Below, one piece after another: positions 1 to 4,926 of a stretch of 5,461 nucleotides of DNA. This DNA comes from Verrucomicrobiota bacterium (lineage in GTDB: Bacteria; Verrucomicrobiota; Verrucomicrobiia; Limisphaerales; AV2), in NCBI GenBank assembly GCA_003218935.1, contig QHPA01000202.1:1-5461 (forward strand), read 5' to 3'. A model generated the notes under the pieces. It saw nothing but the letters and a program-made list of their open reading frames with translations. It searched no databases and had not been told where the DNA came from. Position 1 is the stretch's first letter, and every line of letters starts with the position of its first letter. The position numbers were made by a program, and so were the translations under genes.

Positions 1-674
1 GCATCAGCGGCGCGGCTCCGTTGCCGGTCGAAATCCTGAAGGAATTCAACGACAAGTTTCCCATCCCGCTGATTGAAGGTTACGGTTTGAGCGAAGCCAG
101 TCCGGTCGTTGCGATGAACCCAATTAAGGGTCCGTGGAAAGCCAGCTCCATCGGTGTCCCTGTTCCCGGTGTCGAAGTCACAGTCCAAAGTGACGTCGGT
201 GAAATCCTTCCGCCAGGTCACGTCGGCGAGATTTGCGTGCGAGGCGGCAACGTGATGCAAGGTTATTGGAACCAACCGGAGGAAACCGCCAGGGCACTGC
301 GCGATGGTTGGCTTTTGACAGGCGACGTGGGTTACCACGACAGGGACGGATACTTTTTCATCACTGACCGCAAGAAAGACATGCTGCTGGTCAACGGTAT
401 CAACGTCTATCCCCGGGAAATTGAGGAGGTCATCTATCAATTCGCCGGAGTAAAAGAGGCTGCCGTGGTTGGTCAGCCCGATCCGCGCAAAGGCGAGCAA
501 CCGGTTGCTTTCGTTGCGCTGAACGAGGGCGTGACGCTCGACGCCAAGGCGCTTCTGCACTTTATCCGCAGCAACCTGGCGGATTACAAGGTGCCGCGCC
601 GGGTTACGATCCTCGCTGCTCTGCCACGCAACGCGACCGGTAAAGTTCTGAAAACGGCCCTGCGCGAGCTTTAG
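1..674 (+). CDS. AMP-forming acyl-CoA synthetase (long-chain fatty-acid--CoA ligase-like), C-terminal part
   Basis: This is the 3' portion of an ANL-superfamily adenylating enzyme; its 5' end lies outside the window. The frame is open from nt 3 and begins ISGAAPLP, the usual 'SGGAPLP' segment of fatty-acyl-CoA ligases, so no start codon is called. In fragment numbering the 223 visible residues carry YGLSE (27-31, motif A5), TGD (106-108, motif A7), the hinge segment TDRKKD around R123-D126 followed by NGINVYPREIE (motif A8), and the C-terminal catalytic lysine K214 in PRNATGKVLK (motif A10). It ends at TAG 672-674. Family members activate a carboxylate with ATP to an acyl-adenylate and then form the CoA thioester. 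YGLSEASPVV and the overall spacing resemble FadD-type long-chain enzymes, but the substrate cannot be fixed from this part. No strong terminator follows. A role in fatty-acid use or lipid synthesis is inference. Confidence 0.93.
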   Translation, partial: ISGAAPLPVEILKEFNDKFPIPLIEGYGLSEASPVVAMNPIKGPWKASSIGVPVPGVEVTVQSDVGEILPPGHVGEICVRGGNVMQGYWNQPEETARALRDGWLLTGDVGYHDRDGYFFITDRKKDMLLVNGINVYPREIEEVIYQFAGVKEAAVVGQPDPRKGEQPVAFVALNEGVTLDAKALLHFIRSNLADYKVPRRVTILAALPRNATGKVLKTALREL

Positions 675-808
675 GAATCCGGTTCGGGCAGGACCGTTAA
701 ATCGGCTCATGACACCTGGAAATTGGTCTCCGGCACCATCGATTATCCTGTTTACTGCCAACACATTATACCGGCGTGACTTCAGCTTTTGGCGATTGGT
801 TTTCCCAG

Positions 809-838
809 TTGACGCTCGCGACAAGCGGCCCTTAAGCT
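809..838 (+). promoter_or_regulatory. Possible weak sigma70-like promoter ahead of the zinc-ribbon gene
   Basis: The 213-nt gap 675-887 contains no convincing ORF, RNA gene or strong hairpin. Within it, TTGACG (809-814) matches five of six bases of a -35 consensus. TAAGCT (833-838), 18 nt downstream, matches a -10 hexamer only weakly (three of six). A start near 845 would give a leader of about 40 nt before the ATG at 888. Position is the main support; such matches occur by chance. Confidence 0.25.
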
Positions 839-876
839 AGAAGCACATTAATAAACCGCCGCGGGCGTGTTCTCTC

Positions 877-881
877 AGGAG
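877..881 (+). promoter_or_regulatory. Ribosome binding site for the zinc-ribbon gene
   Basis: AGGAG lies 6 nt upstream of ATG 888. This favours 888 over the in-frame GTG at 867, which would add seven residues (MFSQELF) and place this Shine-Dalgarno inside the coding region. Confidence 0.75.
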
Positions 882-887
882 CTTTTT

Positions 888-1073
888 ATGGCTGAAGGTT
901 ATTGCGTTAAGTGCAAAGCAAAGAAGGAAATTGTCGATGCCGTTGAGGAGTTGATGAAGAATGGCCGCAAAGCCATCAAGGGCAAATGCCCGACCTGCGG
1001 CACGGTGATGTTCAAAATCCTCGGTGGCAAAGCAGCACCCAAGGCCGCCGCCCGGGAGACTCCATCTGCCTGA
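888..1073 (+). CDS. Small DUF5679-type zinc-ribbon protein
   Basis: This 61-residue protein starts MAEGYCVKCKAKKE and carries two CxxC knuckles, C6/C9 and C34/C37, separated by 24 residues. It closes its conserved core with GTVMFKI (38-44). The pattern (Y-C-V-K-C-K near the N-terminus, a K-N-G-R-x-A-x-K-G stretch, C-P-x-C-G-T-x-M-F-[RK]-I) is what I recognise as the DUF5679 family: small, probably zinc-binding proteins of unknown function. The lysine-rich knuckle could contact nucleic acid, but that is inference. The tail after residue 45 (GGKAAPKAAARETPSA) is Ala/Lys/Pro-rich and probably disordered. The start is set by the AGGAG 6 nt upstream. The stop is 19 nt before the NDK gene, so the two are probably co-transcribed. 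Confidence 0.85.
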   Translation: MAEGYCVKCKAKKEIVDAVEELMKNGRKAIKGKCPTCGTVMFKILGGKAAPKAAARETPSA

Positions 1074-1092
1074 GCGGACGGTCCTGTCCACT

Positions 1093-2268
1093 ATGCCGCA
1101 AGAACTCGCCTACGTCATCATCACGCCTTATTCCCTTCACAAGTCGCGCACGGGTGGCATCCTGGCTCGATTGATCAGCCGAACCAGCCTGGAAATGGTG
1201 GGAGCGCGCATGTTCGCTCCCGGCCCGGAGTTGGTGCAGGAGTACTCGAAGGTCATCATCTCTGCCAACGACCCGCAGGATCGGCGCATTCAGGAGTTGA
1301 TACGCGAGTACATCCTCCAAAACCTGTCGCCCGATCCCAAAACAAAAAAGCGCCGCCGAGTCATGATGCTCATATTTCAGGGCGAAGATGCCGTTCGCAA
1401 AGTCCGCTCTGTCGTCGGCAACATCAGCCACGACCGTCGCGGTGGCGAGACGATCCGCGACACCTACGGCGACCTCGTCCTCGACGAACACGGCCAGGTC
1501 CGCTACTTCGAGCCCGCTGTGCTCGCCGCACCCAACGTCGAGGAGGCCGAATGGAAACTCAAACTGTGGGCGCGCTATTCGGGTACGGATGGCGGTCTGG
1601 TGGAAGACACGATCTCTTATCCGCCGAACGAAAAACCGGAGCACACGCTGGTTCTTATAAAGCCTGACAACTTCCGCTTTCCCACCGGGCGACCCGGCAA
1701 CGTCATAGATTTCTTTTCCCGCACCGGCCTTTACATCGTGGCCATCAAGGTGCATCGCATGAGCACCGCTGAAGCCATGGAGTTTTACGGCCCGATCCGG
1801 GAAATCCTGCGCACAAGGTTCAACGACGCAGTGGCGGCAAAAGCGAAAGCCGTCATCGAAAAGGAACTGGGGTTCAAAATCCCGCCCAGGGAAGAGAAGG
1901 CGCTGGGCGATCTCCTCTGCCCGCTGTCGGGCGACCAGCAGTTCGAGAACATCGTCAAGTTCATGTCGGGCCGCGCGCCTAGCGAGTGCGACGCCGTGAC
2001 GATCAACCAACCCGGCACGGAAACGTGCATCGCGCTGGTGTACGAAGGTCACGAAGCCATTCGGAAAATCAGGGACGTGCTCGGCCCCACGGACCCCTCC
2101 AAAGCGCCGCCCGGATCGATCCGCCGGGAATTCGGCTCCACCATCATGGTCAACGCCGCCCACGCCAGCGATTCGCGGGAAAACGCCAAACGCGAGATGG
2201 GCATCGTCCGAATCGGAAAAGAAAACACCTTCCGCAAAGTCGTCGAAGAGTTTTACGGAAAGCTCTGA
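1093..2268 (+). CDS. ndk: Two-domain nucleoside-diphosphate kinase family protein with degenerate N-terminal domain
   Basis: NDK transfers the gamma-phosphate of one NTP to another NDP through a phosphohistidine. This 391-residue protein is more than twice the usual 130-150 residues and holds two NDK-like domains. The C-terminal domain (about 185-391) keeps what I recognise as the catalytic set: K190 in LIKPDN, Y232, F284, R327 and T333 in IRDVLGPTDP, R344 in SIRREFG, and N354 and H357 in NAAHASDS. It carries roughly 40 extra residues between Y232 and F284. The N-terminal domain (about 4-165) has the same order of elements: IITPYS at the KPD position (T11 for Lys), VRKVRSVVG, ETIRDTYG (R122), and P141-P147 (PAVLAAP) where N-x-x-H-G-S-D should be, so L144 replaces the His. 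ATG 1093 is chosen because homology starts at once (ELAYVIITPYS). An in-frame GTG at 1024 would overlap the upstream gene and add non-homologous sequence. The Shine-Dalgarno is weak (GCGGACGG). Kinase activity is inferred from conserved residues of the C-domain only. Confidence 0.87.
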   Translation: MPQELAYVIITPYSLHKSRTGGILARLISRTSLEMVGARMFAPGPELVQEYSKVIISANDPQDRRIQELIREYILQNLSPDPKTKKRRRVMMLIFQGEDAVRKVRSVVGNISHDRRGGETIRDTYGDLVLDEHGQVRYFEPAVLAAPNVEEAEWKLKLWARYSGTDGGLVEDTISYPPNEKPEHTLVLIKPDNFRFPTGRPGNVIDFFSRTGLYIVAIKVHRMSTAEAMEFYGPIREILRTRFNDAVAAKAKAVIEKELGFKIPPREEKALGDLLCPLSGDQQFENIVKFMSGRAPSECDAVTINQPGTETCIALVYEGHEAIRKIRDVLGPTDPSKAPPGSIRREFGSTIMVNAAHASDSRENAKREMGIVRIGKENTFRKVVEEFYGKL

Positions 2269-2283
2269 CCACGTGGTTGAGCC

Positions 2284-2353
2284 ATTCCCCTCACCCTGCC
2301 CTCTGCCCTCATCGGATGAGGGGAGAGGGTGGCTTCAGCCGGGTGAGGGGAGT
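2284..2353. repeat. Large palindromic intergenic element, possible two-way terminator
   Basis: Between the convergent ndk and mutT genes, perfect 10-bp outer arms CCCCTCACCC (2287-2296) and GGGTGAGGGG (2341-2350) enclose an inner hairpin, 2299-2313 against 2315-2329, with one mismatch (2305/2323) and its apex around 2314. The right side carries an unpaired TGGCTTCAGC-type segment (2330-2340) that the left side lacks. The outer arms extend by T2286-A2351 and A2284-T2353 across a G-T wobble. Modules of the CCCTCACCC...GGGGAGAGGG...GGGTGAGGGG type recur as dispersed intergenic repeats in many bacterial genomes. No T-tract follows on either strand, so Rho-independent termination is plausible by position but unproven. 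The rest of 2269-2420 shows nothing else recognisable. Confidence 0.7.
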
Positions 2354-2420
2354 TCCTGCACATGACGTTGATCGGAAATTACTTTTGGCAACCACTCTAA
2401 CCGCGTAACGCTTGAACAGT

Positions 2421-2879
2421 TCAACGCCACAATTCGGGTGAAGTTCGAAGCTTTTGCAGGAGTCTTTCATCGGCGGGCGGAAAAGCATATTCGGCCAATT
2501 GCGCGGCCGTGATCCAGGCGAACGCGTGACAACCCAGCGCGCGCGGCTCCTTCCGCCGCCAGGAACAGCGGTAAAATTTCAAGTGCACCGATTTTTCGGG
2601 ATAATCGTGGGTGACGGAATCCACTAACTCGCGCACTTTTACTTCAATTCCAAGTTCCTCCTTCAATTCGCGCCGCAGGCACTCCTCAAACGCCTCGTTC
2701 CGCTCCCGTTTGCCACCGGGAAACTCCCACAAACCGCCGAGATGCTCCTGTGGCCGGCGCTGGGTGATGAGCAGTTTGCCATCGCGAAAGACGAGGCCGG
2801 CGGCCACTTCGATGGAGTGATGAGGTATGAATGATGAGGTATGAAGTCCTCCCCCGCCGCCCGTCAGGCTGTCTTTCAT
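2421..2879 (-). CDS. mutT: MutT-family Nudix hydrolase (probable 8-oxo-dGTP diphosphatase)
   Basis: MutT enzymes hydrolyse oxidised dGTP to the monophosphate so that it is not misincorporated opposite A. The 152-residue reading carries a complete Nudix box (G-x5-E-x7-R-E-U-x-E-E-x-G-U) at G56-I78, with E62, R70, E71, E74 and E75 all present. It is preceded by LITQRR (37-42) and GGLWEFPGGK (48-57), typical of the MutT group, and followed by a C-terminal FPPADERLL segment (133-141) matching the FPPAN region of MutT. Family homology begins only at about residue 23 (IEVAAGLVF). The first 22 residues are Gly-rich and His/Ser-rich and come from a repeat region. ATG 2879-2877 is the only upstream ATG in frame and has GGAG 8 nt before it; a GTG at V25 is an alternative, shorter start. 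It lies 31 nt after ugd, likely last in the operon. Exact substrate is inferred. Confidence 0.88.
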   Translation of the reverse strand: MKDSLTGGGGGLHTSSFIPHHSIEVAAGLVFRDGKLLITQRRPQEHLGGLWEFPGGKRERNEAFEECLRRELKEELGIEVKVRELVDSVTHDYPEKSVHLKFYRCSWRRKEPRALGCHAFAWITAAQLAEYAFPPADERLLQKLRTSPELWR

Positions 2880-2893
2880 ACCTCATGCTCCAT
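2812..2893. repeat. Inverted repeat spanning the mutT start region
   Basis: The left arm is ATGGAG (2812-2817), TG, then ATGAGGTATGAA (2820-2831). The right arm is TTCATACCTCAT (2875-2886), G, then CTCCAT (2888-2893). This gives 12 + 6 complementary base pairs separated by a 2x1 internal loop. A further copy of the 12-mer at 2834-2845 can also pair with the right arm, with a 29-nt loop. In the mutT transcript the right arm contains both GGAG and the AUG start codon. The element could be a miniature inverted-repeat unit of 82 bp or an mRNA structure; no target-site duplication is obvious. Confidence 0.7.
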
Positions 2894-2904
2894 AATTCAT
2901 ACCT
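2819..2904. repeat. Four copies of a GATGAGGTATGAA-type unit
   Basis: Two tandem 14-bp copies, GATGAGGTATGAAT (2819-2832) and GATGAGGTATGAAG (2833-2846), differ only in the last base. Two inverted copies follow: TTCATACCTCAT (2875-2886) and the shorter TTCATACCT (2896-2904). Between the tandem and inverted pairs lies a C-rich segment (2848-2864). The copies overlap the mutT 5' end and the ugd-mutT gap. This looks like a small repeat cluster that has encroached on the gene start. Confidence 0.8.
2888..2891 (-). promoter_or_regulatory. Shine-Dalgarno-like site for mutT
   Basis: GGAG on the - strand sits 8 nt upstream of ATG 2879-2877. A GAGGT directly abuts the ATG and is too close to serve. 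The site lies inside the right arm of the inverted repeat 2812-2893, so it could be masked by pairing with CUCC further along the message. Confidence 0.45.
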
Positions 2905-2910
2905 TTCCCT

Positions 2911-4200
2911 TCACCGTCCGATGCTCTTGTAAATGAAACCCAGTCGCTCCATTTCCTTTGGGTCAAAAAGATTTCGGCCGTCGAACAGGATGGGATGCGT
3001 CATGGCTTTGCGAGCGCGTTCGAGGTCGAGCTTTTTGAACTCCGGCCATTCCGTTGCGACTACCAGCGCGTCGCAACCGTCGGCCACGGCGTTCATGTCT
3101 GCGACAAAGGTCACATCCTTCAGCACCGCCTTCGCCTTCTCGATTGCCTTCGGGTCATGCACGCGCAGGAGGGCGCCCTCCTTCTGCAACCGATAACACA
3201 GGTCAATCGCCGGCGACATGCGGACGTCGTCCGTGTTCTGTTTGAACGCCAGGCCGAGCACACCGATTTTCTTTTCCTTCAACACCCACAGCGTGTCGGC
3301 GATTTTCCTGACGAACCGCTCCATCTGTTCGGCATTGATGCGCTGAACTTCTTTGAGCAGGCGGAAGTCGCAACCCAGTTGTTCGGAGATTTTGATGAAC
3401 GCGCTCAGGTCCTTCGGAAAACAACTGCCCCCAAAGCCGAGCCCGGCGTCGAGAAATCGTCGTCCGATGCGCGCGTCCATGCCGATGCCGTTGGCGACTT
3501 CCTGCACGTTGGCGCCCGTGGCCTCGCAAATGATCGAGATCGCGTTGATGTAGGAAATCTTCAGCGCCAGAAAGGAGTTGGCCGCGTGTTTGATCAACTC
3601 CGCGGAGTTGATGTCGGTCACAATGACGGGCGCGTTGTAAGGCGCAAAAACTTCCTGCATCGCCGGCACCGGACGCGGCGACGAGACGCCGATGACGACG
3701 CGGTCCGGCCGCATGAAATCCTCGACCGCAAAACCTTCGCGCAGGAATTCAGGGTTGCTGACCACGTCGAATTCCACCTTCGCCTTGCAGTAGCGTTTGA
3801 TCGTTTCCACCACCTTGGCGCCGGTCTTGACCGGCACGGTGCTTTTATCCACAACGATCTTGTAACTCGTCATCGCCCCGGCAATGTCGCGGGCGACGCC
3901 TTCGATGAAACTCAAATCGACGGACCCATCCGGCAACGGCGGTGTCGGCACCGCGATGAAGATCACGTCGGACTTGTCAACTCCTTCTTTTGTGCTGGTG
4001 GTAAAACTGAGCCGGCTTGCGTCCGCGTTTTTCTTCACCAACTCCGCCAGCCCCGGCTCGTAAATCGGAACGCCGCCCGCCTGGAGTATTTTTACCTTTT
4101 CGGCGTCGCAATCGACGCAAACGACCCGATGGCCGCCTTCGGCAAAACAAGTGCCGGTGACCAGTCCCACATAACCCGTCCCGACGATCGTGATATTCAT
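2911..4200 (-). CDS. ugd: UDP-glucose 6-dehydrogenase
   Basis: The enzyme oxidises UDP-glucose with two NAD+ to UDP-glucuronate, a precursor for exopolysaccharide, capsule and other uronic or pentose envelope sugars; it is cytoplasmic. The 429-residue length is typical. The N-terminal Rossmann fold shows GTGYVG (7-12), with VCVDCD ending the second strand. Other family blocks are the IAVPTPP and DKSTVPVKTG segments, NPEFLREG (E151), the catalytic-helix lysine K204 in ELIKHAANSF, and GFGGSCFPKD with nucleophile C260 and D264. The C-terminal UDP-binding domain has LAFKQNTDDVRMSP and ends FIYKSIGR. K204 and C260 fall at the same numbers I recall for the Streptococcus pyogenes enzyme. ATG 4200-4198 is chosen because MNITIVGTGYVG starts the fold directly; TTG 4245 or ATG 4236 would add 15 or 12 non-homologous residues. 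The Shine-Dalgarno is weak (GGGG about 8 nt upstream). It follows the aquaporin gene by 51 nt. Confidence 0.97.
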   Translation of the reverse strand: MNITIVGTGYVGLVTGTCFAEGGHRVVCVDCDAEKVKILQAGGVPIYEPGLAELVKKNADASRLSFTTSTKEGVDKSDVIFIAVPTPPLPDGSVDLSFIEGVARDIAGAMTSYKIVVDKSTVPVKTGAKVVETIKRYCKAKVEFDVVSNPEFLREGFAVEDFMRPDRVVIGVSSPRPVPAMQEVFAPYNAPVIVTDINSAELIKHAANSFLALKISYINAISIICEATGANVQEVANGIGMDARIGRRFLDAGLGFGGSCFPKDLSAFIKISEQLGCDFRLLKEVQRINAEQMERFVRKIADTLWVLKEKKIGVLGLAFKQNTDDVRMSPAIDLCYRLQKEGALLRVHDPKAIEKAKAVLKDVTFVADMNAVADGCDALVVATEWPEFKKLDLERARKAMTHPILFDGRNLFDPKEMERLGFIYKSIGR

Positions 4201-4251
4201 GAATTGAACCCCGGACAGTAAACGCGTTCCCGGCATATTCAACAAAAAGAA

Positions 4252-4920
4252 TTATTTGGCCTGTTTGATCAGAAAATTGCCGTAAACGAGACCGGCTAGT
4301 GCGCCACCCAGCATCGGGCCAATCCAGTAAACCAGGTGATTGTTCCAATGCGCGCTGGCGACCGCCGGCCCGAATGTCCGCGCCGGATTCATGGCCGCGC
4401 CCGTAAGCGGCCCGCCAAACAGAATGTCCAGAGTCACCGTCAAACCGATGGCCAAACCGCCCATCTTCGCCGCGCGCGGGTCCACCGCCGTTCCGTAAAC
4501 TACGAACACGAGAAAAAACGTGAGCACCGCTTCAATCACAATGCCCTTCACCGGCCCGGTGTTGTTCAAATCAGGCGTGCCGCCCGCGACGGCCTCCGCG
4601 CCGCTGTGCAGCGCGCTGCCCAACAAATTGACCAGCAGTATCCCTGCAATCACCGCCCCCAGCAATTGCGAAACCCAATAGGCTACCGCCTTCCGCGCCT
4701 CAATCTGTTTGCCGACCAGCAAACCGAACGTGACGGCGGGGTTCAGATGCCCTCCCGAAATTCCCGCGGTTGCTGAAACCATGACTGCGATGGTCAGACC
4801 GTGCGCGAAGGCGATGGCCAGCAATCCGGCGTTATTGTTGATCGCGCCGACACCGATGAAAATGAGCGCGAATGTGCCGATGAGTTCAGCGACGCACTGT
4901 TTCAACAGCATGTGGTTCAT
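4252..4920 (-). CDS. Aquaporin (MIP family channel)
   Basis: This is an integral inner-membrane channel for water or small neutral solutes. The 222 residues show the MIP layout: six hydrophobic helices and two NPA half-helices, GGHLNPAVT (N60-A62) and GAAMNPARTFGPA (N178-A180). AELIGTF (11-17) is the usual first-helix motif. Aligned by eye to AqpZ, the aromatic/arginine filter is H40 (H2), I166 (H5), A175 (LE1) and R181 (LE2), instead of Phe/His/Thr/Arg. The residue after the second NPA-R is not the Asp of glycerol channels, so this is not GlpF-like. ATG 4920 gives MNHMLLKQC; an in-frame ATG at residue 4 (4911) is also possible. The start lies 6 nt after the TPR gene's stop, so any ribosome binding site overlaps that gene's end and translation may be coupled. 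True substrate is unknown. Confidence 0.95.
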   Translation of the reverse strand: MNHMLLKQCVAELIGTFALIFIGVGAINNNAGLLAIAFAHGLTIAVMVSATAGISGGHLNPAVTFGLLVGKQIEARKAVAYWVSQLLGAVIAGILLVNLLGSALHSGAEAVAGGTPDLNNTGPVKGIVIEAVLTFFLVFVVYGTAVDPRAAKMGGLAIGLTVTLDILFGGPLTGAAMNPARTFGPAVASAHWNNHLVYWIGPMLGGALAGLVYGNFLIKQAK

Positions 4921-4926
4921 GACTTG

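Noticed and set aside
679..696. CCGGT...ACCG as a terminator for the acyl-CoA synthetase gene
   Set aside because: Only four to five base pairs around a 9-nt loop with no T-run; too weak to call.
867..887. GTG start at 867 for the zinc-ribbon protein
   Set aside because: The AGGAG at 877-881 lies within this extension and is ideally spaced for ATG 888. The extra residues MFSQELF are not family-like.
1024..1092. GTG start at 1024 for the NDK protein, overlapping the upstream gene by 50 nt
   Set aside because: The added 23 residues are Pro/Arg-rich and are just the upstream gene read in another frame. NDK-like sequence starts right after ATG 1093.
1012..2163. 383-codon open frame on the - strand opposite ndk
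   Set aside because: It is antisense to a gene with clear domain homology. The translation is Arg/Asp/His-rich with no recognisable motif, as expected from a GC-biased third codon position leaving an opposite frame open.
1986..2408. 140-codon + strand frame overlapping the ndk 3' end and the palindrome
   Set aside because: It is out of frame with ndk for most of its length, Arg/His/Pro-rich, and ends by running through the intergenic palindrome; a shadow frame.
2995..4221. 408-codon open frame on the + strand opposite ugd
   Set aside because: It covers nearly the whole of an unambiguous ugd gene in antisense, is His/Arg/Asp-rich, lacks family motifs and has no convincing ribosome binding site.
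4201..4245. Upstream TTG/ATG starts for ugd (4245, 4236)
   Set aside because: The Rossmann beta-strand begins at MNITIVGTGYVG (4200), the normal N-terminus of the family; the extension shows no conserved sequence.
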